Assembly (NCBI GenBank): GCA_014529385.2
Contig: CM043958.1
Span: 79,665,025-79,729,024 of the forward strand
Direction: 5' to 3'
Source: Adiantum capillus-veneris
Lineage: Eukaryota > Streptophyta > Polypodiopsida > Polypodiales > Pteridaceae
DNA: 64,000 bases
Positions 37,575 through 48,454 of the stretch are shown here, in pieces. The notes under the pieces were generated by a model. It did no database searches and was not told the DNA's origin. It saw only the letters and a program-made list of their open reading frames with translations. A program made the position numbers and the translations under genes. Positions within the stretch are counted from its first letter, which is position 1. Each line of letters opens with the position of its first letter.

Positions 37575-37778
37575 TGATGCCTGTGAACACACTAGGACCG
37601 CCGGGGCATTTTTTCCCTTGTTAGGAGGTTTTCTCCCGTGCATTGTATATACGCCCATCACTCTAGGGCTATCTATCTTTGCATTGCACACTAAGTAACA
37701 CACTCTCTATTGTGTGCCTTGAGATTCCTTCGTCTTCTCCAAGCTGTGTGCGTTTCCTTGCAACCCTTTATTCCAACA
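37575..37778 (+). repeat. 3' LTR of copia derivative
   Basis: 204 bp partner of 36490-36693; the sequence just upstream lacks a polypurine tract. Confidence 0.9.
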
Positions 37779-38070
37779 GGAAGTGAATAAAGCAGCCATG
37801 TGATGGGATTTAATAGTGTTTCTCATAGGAATAAAAAAGGCTTGTTTACTAAATAGATAAAATGTTGTCCAAATGCATGTATTTCCATCTATGGACTTTG
37901 ACAAGCCAAAGATAAAGTCCATAGAAATACTTTCCCATGGAACTTTTGGAATTGGCAAAGATTGCATCGATCCAGGGACGTTGTGTCTTTCAATCTTGAA
38001 CATTTGTCTTATAATACATCGCTCTCCATAGTGTTAAATGTGATGTCACATAGTGGGCCAATAGAATTTA

Positions 38071-38481
38071 CTAATCGAGACCACCCGTCCTTGACTGGCA
38101 ACTTGAACCAACCCCCACTTTACACCCCAGACTCACACTTTTTATCTTGTTTTCTAATTCCTACCACATTGTTTTACATATACAAACAGTGTTCCTTAAT
38201 TAATTCCAAACACAGATTCATTTATACAGCCCTTCAAACAATACCAAAACAATTCAAACAAGGACTAATGAAGACATCCCTATAATTCAACAAAAATAAC
38301 TTTTTCAATTTCTCATGAGTTGCCGTTACCCGTGGACTTTCTCCGTCTAACCAACAGAGCCTTTGCAAACGATTTATTTGCTAACCGCAAATTGCACAAC
38401 CTTCCCATCTTGCTAACCGCCAGGCATCCCGCTATCCGCGAGGCATCCCGCTAACCGCGATGCATCTTTCTAATCACCAGG
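38071..38481 (-). repeat. Left LTR fragment of a gag-only gypsy element (part 1)
   Basis: From about 38071 collinear with the right LTR at 56480-57130 (CTAATCGAGACCACCC, TTCCTTAATTAATTCC, then GCTAACCGC and GCATCCCGCTA repeats), minus the MITE present there. It is interrupted at 38481 by the 14-kb Ty3 element and continues at 52480. Its outer end is missing and abuts the integrase remnant. Confidence 0.8.
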
Positions 38482-39130
<649 letters not shown>

Positions 39131-39134
39131 TTTT

Positions 39135-39151
39135 TGGCGCCGCTGCCGGGG
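39135..39151 (+). promoter_or_regulatory. Primer-binding site, tRNA-Asp type
   Basis: TGGCGCCGCTGCCGGGG, complementary with one mismatch to plant tRNA-Asp(GUC); four bases after the LTR. Confidence 0.9.
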
Positions 39152-40175
39152 AATCGCCCTGCACTAAGCCCAAGAGGCACTTTGTGCTTCTCCTATGAGT
39201 TGTTTGTAGTAGGAAAGAAGAGGAAGAGGAATGAGTTGTTTTTCTGCAAGTTGTTAATTTCTGTATTGTCTGCAAGTTCTGTGATTTCTGCATAATGTTG
39301 TGTTTTCTGTTTGCACACAGTCCTTGCACAATTAGTAGTCGTTAGCTTAATTGCAGTGAATGAATAAGTAGGAAGGCAGTTAGCAATTTCTGTTTGCACA
39401 CAGTCTGTACACAGTTTCTTGTCAAGGTTTGCCTGCACACAGTCTTTGCACAGTAAGGTAGTGAGAGAGGAAGTAGGTGGACAGTTAGCTCACTGTCAGT
39501 AAGCAGTTAATAGAGTAGTTAGTAGATTAGTTAGTGGTTAGCAGCACTGTTAGTAAGTAGATAAGGTAGTGAGCTGTCTGTGAGCTGTTGACAGAGAGGT
39601 TAGGTAGGTGTTGACAGTGTGTGTGGCCAAGAAACCGCGTGCGATCGTCGCCTTTAAAAAAAAAAAAAAAAACCGAAAATATTTAAGCGTGAGTGACTGG
39701 GGGGCCACACTAAAATTCTGATCGAGATTGGGATCATTTCCCCAAGCCCAAGCCCAAGCCCAAGCCTAGGCCCAGGCCTCAGTCCTATGATATATACTAG
39801 ACTCACTCTTATATATATACCCTAACCCCTCAAGAGGGAATGAGAGCATGTAGGGCAAGTCCTCCACTCTCCTCCCTTCTCTTACCACTTGCACCCTTAG
39901 ACTTTCTAATTTGGGCCTAGTTCCCTACTAGAAATTGACGGTTTTAGGGATTTCGAGGGCATAAAGTGACCAAACGGAGGGCTGTAAATCACGACACGTC
40001 CCTCTGACCGAGATGCTTGTTTTGAGCTATCATATGTTCTATTCTATAGCTGGGTCAGAAAAAAAGGACCAAAAAAAAAAAAAAAAAAAAAAGACTTGGG
40101 TTGCAAAACACCCAAAAATACTAGGTGAGCAGCCTTCACGGGCACTCACTGACACTTCTAGGGGATCCAAGTCAT
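39152..40175 (+). promoter_or_regulatory. 5' leader of plus-strand Ty3 element
   Basis: About 1 kb without a gene. It has repeated GCACACAGTC and TTGCACA motifs and GTTAG/GTAG-rich stretches (39310-39620), A tracts at 39656-39671 and 40069-40092, and a CCCAAGCCCAAGCC hexamer repeat at about 39743. No copy of the palindrome found in the relative. Confidence 0.7.
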
Positions 40176-43100
40176 ATGAACCTACGCTCTGGACGAGTGT
40201 TAGAGCACGAGCATATTGGTAGTGCCTCCATTTACGCGGGCACCCATTATTCCTCCACCCTAGGTTCTGGACCTTTGGCCGGGACTCAAGGTAGCGCGAC
40301 CCAAGATCCTCATATCGCGTCTAGTGATTCTTCCTCTAGCTACGAAGTCATGGAGTGGTATCCTACACCAAACCCTGATAGTTCAAGTCAAGACATGCAT
40401 GCCATGGGTCCACGTCCCGGGTCCAGCGTGTTTAGCCGCTTAAAAGAGACCCTTAGTAGAGCTACTCGCTCCGAACATGCGGTTAATGAAATAAATGAAG
40501 GGAGTGGGGAAGTAAATTCGTCATTCATACCTAAAATAGACCCTATGCTTCTTGAGAGTGTGCATGTGAATGTTCCATCCACTGCACCTCCTGATCCTTT
40601 AGGACTATCTCCCTCTGAGGTTTTACTACCCGATGGTAGGAGTCTTGCCGAAGTACAAGAGATCGAACGCTATATGCAAGCAACAAGGGAGAGGGAAATT
40701 GAGAACCTACGAAGGCTAGAACAAAGTCTAACCTTGAAAGCAAAGGCTCCAATGACAACAATCATGCCAGCCGAGCAACCGAGTGCTCCCAAGGAAGCAG
40801 TGACGGAGGGGCAAGCGATTGGGAGCAATAATGCTTCCACCTTTAGGGAAACCTCCAGCACGCCAGGCCTAGATGGGATATTCCTAAACGAAAATTGGGA
40901 GTATGACCTACAAGCAGAAGCTTTAACTGATCGGTACACAGGACACACCTATCATGTGGGTTGGTTAGATGTTCTACAATCCACATCGGGTGCTACTAGC
41001 ATAGATGAGCAACAACAGAAAGTCTGTGATGTCCTCCATAGGATTGTCGAGTTAGAAAGACAGAACACAGGGATCAACATGCCTTCAACAGGCCTAATGA
41101 GATTCTTGGATACGAGAAAGTCCAACCAACCAACCCTATCACAAATGGAGACTCCGTCAGTGAGCCCCATTGATCCTCCATATGTTGTTTCGCCAGGAGC
41201 CTCAGTACAATCTGAGCCCACAAGTGACAGCTTTACCTTCCCAGATCTAGCTCATCTTTCTCTTAATGACACTACGGCTACCATGCATGTCCCAGTGGTG
41301 AGCATGACAAGAAGTACACCATGGAGTTCATATGTTAACACTGCGTCGATGCCTAGTAGCACAGTGCCCCCAACTATACCTACATGTATGTATCAATCAT
41401 GTGCACCTGTCGTACCTCAGCCTCATGTAGCTCCTACACCTCCGATTATTCCAAGAGCTTACAATCCACAGTGGAATTATCCAAGCTCTTATACAAGTGG
41501 AGCCATGCCATTTAATAATAACATACCATATCAGGCACCCCCTATACCTAGGGCCATGCCTGTAAACTTTGGACCACCGTTTGGTACACCACCATACGAA
41601 ATTTGGGACCCAAGAGCCACGCGTATGCCAAGGCCAAGGCCAACTCCCATCTCACATGTGGTTCCAAGAGCACATACACCCATTATACCTGCTCAAATAG
41701 GAGATTTGGCAGCATTTGCTCAAACTATCGGTCACTCTATTGCGGAAAACATGCGTAGTGCACCTGATAGAGAGCCTAGGAGCAAGGCAGTTCAAGTAGC
41801 TAAGCTCACACAGAAATTCAGTGGAGACGGAGATGCTAGAAAGCATATGGAAGTCTTTGAACATGTGTGCGATTCCTTGGAAGAGCACAATGAGCTACAT
41901 AAGTGTAAGGCTTTGAGTTTGACTCTAAGCGGAAAGGCTGGAAATTGGTATAGAACCTTAAGAGTAGAAGAGAAAACGATCTACTCTACTCTTAGGAGAC
42001 TGTTCTTAAAAGAATACATACGAGAGGGAGTACTTTGGGGTGTAGCCTCTCAGCTCCAGAAAGCCCAACGAGAAGAAGGTGAATCCGTGAGAGACTTCAT
42101 TAGTCGCCTAAAGAATTTGAATTCTCGATGCAATCCAAACGAGCGATTCAATAACAACCAATTGCTCGATAGATTCATTAGGGGACTACGACATGAAAGT
42201 ATTTATAATGGCCTAGTCATTAGAGGTATCACTACTTGGGAAGCAGTCACCATGAATGCAATCCAATTGGAGGATAATTTAATGATTGCAGGAGAAAGAG
42301 TGTCTGCCGAGCCGAAGTCTAGTAGCTCGCAAGCATCAAGCCATGAGCCAATGAAGATAAAGCCAATCGTGAAAGAGCAAACGATATCTGAGATGACTTT
42401 GGCAGATCTCACAAAGGCCATCCAAGAAAGCCTTAGGGGTAATTGTGCTCCACAAAACACTCATATGTATCCAAGAAGGGAGCAACAATGGTGCTCAATT
42501 TGCTTGGGCCCACATACTACGAGTGAATGCCCTACTTTCAGAGTAAAGTTTAACGGGACTTGTAACGCGTGTGGTAGGTATGGCCATCAAGCGAAGGATT
42601 GCCTAATGCTTAAACGCATCATGGAAAATAGACCGCCTATAGCTTGGGCATACTCACCTCGAGTTCCTGCATTGATGCCTACCCCACCCATGGAGCAACA
42701 ATTGCCATTACAACACATGGTCCCTAGAACCCAAAATGTGGTCCAAACCACGCCGTTGCCACCTCCAGTGCTAGGACCACAACCCTCTCATCCAAGAGTT
42801 ACACCTATGAACCAAATAGGTTGCGAGTCATCTAGTACTTATGTAGATTGCGAAGAGGACATAGACACTAGTATCACCTATGGAGTCGACATGCTTGAGG
42901 AGTGTCCCATGTACTATATGGAAGACCATTGGGGACAAATCAAACTGGTATATCAAGCTACTGCGCTAGCAGCAAGAGGCCAAAACATTAATAGTTTTGC
43001 CAAGAGACCACCTCTTCAGTGCTACGAATGTGGTGGACCACATCGAGTAGCTGAGTGCACCATTAGAATGCAAAAGAATGCTGCACTAATGCAAACAAGT

Positions 43101-43421
43101 CAAGGGAATGCATTGGCAATGCCAATACTCAGTTGTAATCGTTGTGGCATAGATCATTTGATCGCACAGTGTCCTAACAATCCAAACGCACCGAAAATCA
43201 CACCATTGAACATAATAGAGATTGTTGATGGGACACCACCAACTATAAACATAGCACCAATGAATGCACTCACACGGTTGATGCTCCAAAAGCAAAATTA
43301 CATCCTTAAAGAGAGAGATGCTGCATCCATTGGCCGAGCGAGAAAGAAGAAAACACGAAGAAAGAAATCCCTTAATGCTTCTAGCTCAAAACCTAGTTCA
43401 AAGACTAACATAGGGACATGA
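40176..43421 (+). CDS. Gag of plus-strand Ty3 element
   Basis: Start chosen at ATG 40176 (MNLRSGRVLEHE), because the relative's gag begins with the same seven residues. 1081 codons. Residues 1-540 are S/T/P-rich and largely disordered. About 549-704 form the capsid-type Retrotrans_gag region (KHMEVFEHVCDSLEEHNEL, GKAGNWYRTLRVEE, EGESVRDFISRLKNLN). Four zinc knuckles follow: CSICLGPHTTSEC near 772, CNACGRYGHQAKDC near 795, CYECGGPHRVAEC near 948 and CNRCGIDHLIAQC near 987. The second fits CX2CX4HX4C exactly. The TGA at 43419 and another at 43602 lie in frame with the protease linker, so the original protein was probably a gag-pro-pol fusion. It forms the intracellular particle and binds RNA. 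Confidence 0.9.
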   Translation: MNLRSGRVLEHEHIGSASIYAGTHYSSTLGSGPLAGTQGSATQDPHIASSDSSSSYEVMEWYPTPNPDSSSQDMHAMGPRPGSSVFSRLKETLSRATRSEHAVNEINEGSGEVNSSFIPKIDPMLLESVHVNVPSTAPPDPLGLSPSEVLLPDGRSLAEVQEIERYMQATREREIENLRRLEQSLTLKAKAPMTTIMPAEQPSAPKEAVTEGQAIGSNNASTFRETSSTPGLDGIFLNENWEYDLQAEALTDRYTGHTYHVGWLDVLQSTSGATSIDEQQQKVCDVLHRIVELERQNTGINMPSTGLMRFLDTRKSNQPTLSQMETPSVSPIDPPYVVSPGASVQSEPTSDSFTFPDLAHLSLNDTTATMHVPVVSMTRSTPWSSYVNTASMPSSTVPPTIPTCMYQSCAPVVPQPHVAPTPPIIPRAYNPQWNYPSSYTSGAMPFNNNIPYQAPPIPRAMPVNFGPPFGTPPYEIWDPRATRMPRPRPTPISHVVPRAHTPIIPAQIGDLAAFAQTIGHSIAENMRSAPDREPRSKAVQVAKLTQKFSGDGDARKHMEVFEHVCDSLEEHNELHKCKALSLTLSGKAGNWYRTLRVEEKTIYSTLRRLFLKEYIREGVLWGVASQLQKAQREEGESVRDFISRLKNLNSRCNPNERFNNNQLLDRFIRGLRHESIYNGLVIRGITTWEAVTMNAIQLEDNLMIAGERVSAEPKSSSSQASSHEPMKIKPIVKEQTISEMTLADLTKAIQESLRGNCAPQNTHMYPRREQQWCSICLGPHTTSECPTFRVKFNGTCNACGRYGHQAKDCLMLKRIMENRPPIAWAYSPRVPALMPTPPMEQQLPLQHMVPRTQNVVQTTPLPPPVLGPQPSHPRVTPMNQIGCESSSTYVDCEEDIDTSITYGVDMLEECPMYYMEDHWGQIKLVYQATALAARGQNINSFAKRPPLQCYECGGPHRVAECTIRMQKNAALMQTSQGNALAMPILSCNRCGIDHLIAQCPNNPNAPKITPLNIIEIVDGTPPTINIAPMNALTRLMLQKQNYILKERDAASIGRARKKKTRRKKSLNASSSKPSSKTNIGT

Positions 43422-45826
43422 GAGGATCCCGTGTATATGAATGACCCTGAGGATGACTCAGATTCGATAGAGACCATGAAGACCAAAACTATTACTACAA
43501 AGGAAAAAGCCAGTGAGGAGGATCACGAGAGGGAATTACGACGAACACCAAAAGAGTATTCAAAGTTAAACCACCCAGTTGCGAACCCCCAAGATAAGCC
43601 ATGAGAGACAAAAAATGAGGATTGCAAGAGAAAGATTGGAACCTATCCAAACCCAACAGTGGAAATTGAACGAGTCCAACAACTGAGGGGTTTGGTGGAA
43701 GAAACTCAACGAACATTAGAACCTGAACCCAAACATATCCAGATGTCGGACACAGTGTTTCCCACACAAGTTCAACCTCACAAGAACTACAGGCCGTTAG
43801 CTATACCCAATATCATTCGGGAAGAGAGTGAGGGTAGGACATCTAAAAGTGGACACACACCTTTCCTACTAGAGAGAATGTTTGGTGAGGGTATGCCCGA
43901 CCCCCTTGAGGAAGTGGAGATTCCATCTTCACCATTCTCTTGTCAAGGTCCTACGTCCCACAAGATGCCATTAAATGTTGCCAAATTGATGGATTTCATG
44001 TCTTCAGAAGTTAGAACCACCATCATGTCCAAACTATATAAAGACCCCGAGCTAGTCTTAGCTCCTCGAGCCTTCCTCAATGGAGAATTACAGGCCGGAT
44101 TACCACAGTTTGCACATATGAACAAACCTGACTCGGTAATGAATGATGAGGAACATTTAGCACCACCATCTGACCTAGCGGGACATGAATCTGTAATTGA
44201 AGCACCGTTAACAAGTTGGGGCAATACTTTGAAGGTGATGAATCTAATGCTACTCTACCAATTACTACTAAAGGATTAACTGTAAAGGGGGTCCTTGACG
44301 GTGGTGCGGAAGTCAGCATGGTGACAAAGAGTTGTTGGGAGTCTATGGGGCGACCTCACCTTGAAGCCACAAGCGTAGTGGTAAAAATGGCTAATGGATC
44401 TATTGTTACGCCTATTGGAATGCTAAAGGATCTCACAATCAAGGTCTTGGGACACAAGGTAAGGCAGACTTTCATTGTTATGGATTTTTCCAAGCATCCT
44501 ATGTCATTTGAGATGATCTTAGGGCGTCCATTTATGAGGGAAGCAAAAATGGTGCATGACTGGTCCAAAAACCACGTCTACTTACAGTTCCAAGACTCTG
44601 TCATTCGAGTTGATCTTTTAAGTGGTCGAACGCATCCTCTAGGAAATAAATTCATCATTGATAATCGATCAGACACAACAATTCACTCAGCTCCATTACA
44701 GTATTGTTACACGTGTAACGAAGACACGGATATTGGGGAGAACTCTCCTTATATGGATATCCTACTCGGAATGGCTGAGTCAGACAATGTCGATTGGGTA
44801 CACCTAGCGGAAACTATAGATACATGGGGAGCTAGAGGAACAACCTGGGTAACACCAGATGGGGAAGAGATACCACACATTGCACCAGTAAACATGTTAA
44901 GTGTAGCGCATGTAACATCCGATGATAAGAAAGAGGCACACCTACCTGAGAGTGAAACCGATGATTCCTCAAAGGCTTCAGGCCAATACACATCAGAAAC
45001 AAAATCTCAGGGAGAAATGGATTCAGAACCTGAGAAAACATCGAGTGAGCCAAGTATAGAAACTGAACACTCAAGGCCTAGTACGACCATCTATGGTAAT
45101 TTATATGAGAGTGAAGAAGATACAAGCGAAGAACTATCAAGCGAGTCGAGTTCAAACATTTACCAAAATCAAAACCTTAACAAGAAACAAAGGTCATATA
45201 AGAGACGACGATATCGAGAAAATGTGAGAGCTAGGATAAACAAGGAAAGATCTACTGCAGAATGGCTTAACTATCTAGGGGCATGTGATGCTCATCGAAA
45301 GCTAGTAGACAATTGGGGTGAACATCTCCAGAGTGTCATGTGGTGCAGCCCGCGACCCATTGACCTCGCTCAATTGGAGGTTACAAAGCCGAAATTGAGT
45401 CGAACTATAAGAAGACGTCAAAACCGAGAGTTAGCACAACAACAAAAGGAGGCAGAACTAAAAGAAAAGTCTCCGTCAGGACAAGAGCCTGCTGACTTAC
45501 ATACGGCTCCTGAACATTTTAAATCTTATACCACGGGGGAGCGAAAGGTTGTGTATGCCAAAGCCCAACGAATACCTACCAATGGAAGCAGTGGAGTCTA
45601 TGATGGTCCAACGGTAGTTAAAGAGATAGAATTAGCAGAACCAGGTGAGGAGTCTAAACCAGTCTTTATTGCTCAAGACCTTACCAAAACTGAAGAGGCT
45701 GTACTTAAGGAGCTCCTCAAGGAATACAAGGATATCTTTGCTTGGACATATCATGACATGAAGGGCGTTCCACCTTCTGTGGTGCAACATACAATTCCCA
45801 TGATCAACACTACTAAACCCGTCTAG
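43422..45826 (+). pseudogene. Protease 1 and linker of plus-strand Ty3 element
   Basis: After the gag stop the frame continues (43659-44279) with NVAKLMDFMSSEVRT, then a frameshift near 44215 leads to the frame 44216-45826. This begins MGQYFEGDESNATLP and reaches GVLDGGAEVSMVTKS. That is the retropepsin active site with Gly instead of Ser/Thr, so activity of this copy is doubtful. Then comes FEMILGRPFMREAKMVHDWS. An acidic (EEDTSEELSSESSS) then basic (KKQRSYKRRRYRE) linker leads to EYKDIFAWTYHDMKGVP at the start of RT, ended by a TAG at 45824-45826. Confidence 0.8.
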
Positions 45827-47020
45827 CAACGACCCTATTCAATGAATCCTAAGTACGCCAAAATTGTACAAGAGGAGATTGAAAAACTTATCCAATGTGG
45901 ATTCATATACCCTATTGAGCACTCAGAATGGGTTTCTCCAATAGTCATTGTGCCAAAAAAGAATGGGAAACTGTGTGCGTGGACCTCAAGAAAGTTAATG
46001 CAGCTACTAGGAGAGATCATTATCCCTTGCCATATTCAGAACATGTGCTTGAAAGAGTTGCGGGCAAGGAAGCTTATATCTTTTTAGATGGGTACTCTGG
46101 TTACAATCAAATCACAATTGCATTAGAGGACCAAGCTAAAACTGCTTTTATCACAGAGTTTGGAGTGTTTGCATTTCATGTTATGGCTTTTGGCTTAACG
46201 AATGCCCCTGCTACATTCCAACGATTAATAAACACTGCGTTTAAAGAATTTCTAAGGGCGTTTTGTGAAGCTTTCCTAGACGACCTTTGTGTTTATTCTT
46301 CTTGGGAGAAGCATTTGTTATATCTACGAAAAATATTTGAAAGGTGCAGATTTTATCGCATCTCATTGAACCCTTTCAAATGCCAATTTTGGGTTAAGCA
46401 TGGAGTCATTCTAGGGCATATAGTGTCCAAGAACGGGATATCCACAGATGAGAGTAAGATTAAAGCCATTGCCAATTTTCCACCACCTACTAACTATAAA
46501 GGAGTTCAAAGATTTATGGGCCATGTTGGTTATTATCGAAGGTTTATTTTAAACTTTGCCGAGATAGCGTGTCCATTGTACAAGCTTCTTATCGAGTTTC
46601 ACTGGATGGAAGAATGTCATCAATCTTATGAGTTATTAAAGAAGGCCCTAACAAGTGCTCCAATCCTGCGAACACCTGATTGGAATGTACCTTTTCATGT
46701 GCATATTGATGCATCAAATTTTGCTATTGGGTGTGTTCTAACTCAACCAGGAGAACATAAATTGGACTACCCTATTAGCTTTGCAAGTCGCCAATTAAAT
46801 GATGCTGAGATGAACTACACTACTATAGAGCGTGAAGGTCTAGCTATGATTTACGCAATAAAGAAATTTCGCTATTACCTTCTTGCTACCAAGTTTGTGT
46901 TTTATTTTGATCATCAAGCATTGCTATATTTGGTAAACAAGCTGTGTTCCACAGGTCGAATTACACGATGGTTGTTAATTCTTCTTGAGTTTGACTTCAC
47001 CGTTGTTGGGAGGGCTGGGA
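45827..47020 (+). pseudogene. Reverse transcriptase and RNase H of plus-strand Ty3 element
   Basis: The frame continues past the TAG with the EHSEWVSPIVIVPKKNGK block. A small deletion near 45965 shifts to the frame carrying VDLKKVNAATRRDHYPLPY, FLDGYSGYNQI, FGLTNAPATFQRLI, the active site FLDD at 46273-46284, ILGHIVSKNGIS and FMGHVGYYRRFI. RNase H follows: HVHIDASNFAIGCVLTQPG, FASRQLNDAEMNYTTIERE, AIKKFRYYLLATKFVFYFDH. A 13-bp tandem duplication at about 47010-47035 shifts the frame before integrase. Confidence 0.9.
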
Positions 47021-48454
47021 GGAAGGGCTGGGAGGAAACATGTCATGGCGGATCATTTATCTCGTATCCCTAATGGCGAAGCTCCAACGGGGGTTGATGA
47101 TGAATTGCCTGATACTCCTTTGTTCATTGTTGAGACAATGCCTGAATGGAGTGAAAAGATTGTTAACTTCTTAGTTAATGGTTTTCCACCCAAAGAACTG
47201 CGAAAAGATATAGCTCAAAAATTAATCAAGGAATGCGAACCCTATTGCTTATTGGCTGGAACTCTCTATAAGAGAGGAAAAGATGATGTTCTTAGACGCT
47301 GTGCCTGCGAGGATGAGTATTTATATATTCTACAAGAGGCACACATGGGCGTAGCTGGTGGTCACTTTTCAGGAAACTTGACTGCCCGAAAGATCTTACA
47401 GTCAGGCTATTGGTGGCCCACTCTGTTTAAGGATGCATCATTTTTTGCAAAGGGATGTGATGAATGCCAACGCTTCAAGAAGCCACAAAGAAGTGATAGG
47501 ATGCCTCTACATCCCATCAAGGTAACCCAACCATTTGAAAAGTGGGGCTTAGACTTTGTAGGACCGATTAGTCCGACTGCACGTAACACGCAATCACGAT
47601 ATATCATTGTGGCTACCGACTATGTAACCAAATGGGCTGAAGCAAAAGCAACACGGAAGGCGGATGCAAAAACAACAGCTAAGTTCCTCTTTGAGAACAT
47701 TATCACACGTTTTGGATGCCCCTTTGAACTTGTGAGTGACAATGGAACTCATTTTATAAATGAAAAAATAAAAGAACTCACATCCAACTTCATGATATCT
47801 CACCACAAGTCTACACCCTATTATCCCCAAGCAAATGGCCAAGCTGAGAGTACCAACAAAACTCTCATCTCCATTTTGACAAAGACAGTCGAGGCTCATC
47901 GCACTGATTGGGACCTAAAGCTTACATCAGCTTTATGGGCTTATCGTACTGCGTATAAAGTTGCTATTAATTGCACACCGTTTAAGATGGTGTATGGCCA
48001 AGAAGCAGTTATGCCATGGGAGTTTGTCATTCCTAGTCTTCGAGTAGCTTCTCAAGAAGGTTGGGATGGTAACCCCTTAGTGGAGCGATTATATATACTG
48101 GAAAGGCTAGATGAAGAGAGGCAATTAGCTGTGCGAAATGCTCTAGTGGAGAAGGATAGGAGAAAGAAGTGGTTTGATAGCCATTTAAAGGATAAAGACA
48201 TCAAGGTTGGTGATAAAGTTCTTATGTACGGGGTATGTAATGAAAAGAAGAAATTGAAATACGCTGGTAAGGGACCATATCGAGTGTGTGAAATTACCCT
48301 GCAAGGTACCATTCGTGTGGAGACTCTAGATGGAGTTGAAACCATTGGATTCCTTAATGGGAGTAAATTCAAAAGATATTATGATCCTCTAAGCAAGGAA
48401 GAGTTGCAAGCCATCCATCAAAAGAAGGCTGCCAAGGAACAAGCAGAGCTTTAA
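47021..48454 (+). pseudogene. Integrase of plus-strand Ty3 element
   Basis: MADHLSRIPNGEAP connector, one H2C2 zinc domain (EAHMGVAGGHF ... CDECQRF) and an intact DD35E core. Catalytic Asp is in ATDYVTKWAE (47618-47620), Asp in LVSDNGTHF (47738-47740) and Glu in NGQAESTNK (47846-47848), with exactly 35 residues between the last two. The C-terminal part has KVGDKVLMYG and GKGPYRVCEI; no chromodomain seen. The TAA at 48452 ends the frame, but the same frame continues into the second protease-like domain. The integrase stretch itself is free of stops. Confidence 0.9.

Larger units (their letters stand above)
36490..37778 (+). mobile_element. 1289-bp gag-only copia derivative
   Basis: LTRs of 204 bp at 36490-36693 and 37575-37778, each TGATG...CCAACA, flanked by GGTAG (36485-36489) and GGAAG (37779-37783), a 5-bp TSD with one mismatch. 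An initiator-Met PBS follows the 5' LTR. Only part of gag remains; protease, integrase, RT and a polypurine tract are absent, so the region from gag to the 3' LTR has been deleted. It is nested in a gypsy integrase. Confidence 0.85.
36241..38030 (-). pseudogene. Decayed gypsy integrase core, split by a copia derivative
   Basis: On the minus strand 38003-37784 encodes HNVPGSMQSLPIPKVPWESI, SMDFIFGLSKSIDGNT and FSKQAFFIPMRNTIKSHHMA, the start of a chromovirus-type gypsy integrase core with its first Asp region. The continuation lies beyond the insertion, at 36480-36250 (KYQGIPSSLVSDRDLH and a PQ-DGQSE-like segment), giving the second Asp and the Glu region. Frameshifts and stops abound. The copia element 36490-37778 sits in between, proving it inserted later. 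Confidence 0.7.

Noticed and set aside
41000-41700. Pro-rich region of plus-strand gag as a separate host gene
   Set aside because: It is in one continuous frame with the capsid region and zinc knuckles.
48000-48454. Chromodomain at the integrase C-terminus
   Set aside because: The C-terminal region has the GKGPYRV segment and a basic tail but no aromatic-cage chromodomain pattern in either large Ty3 element.
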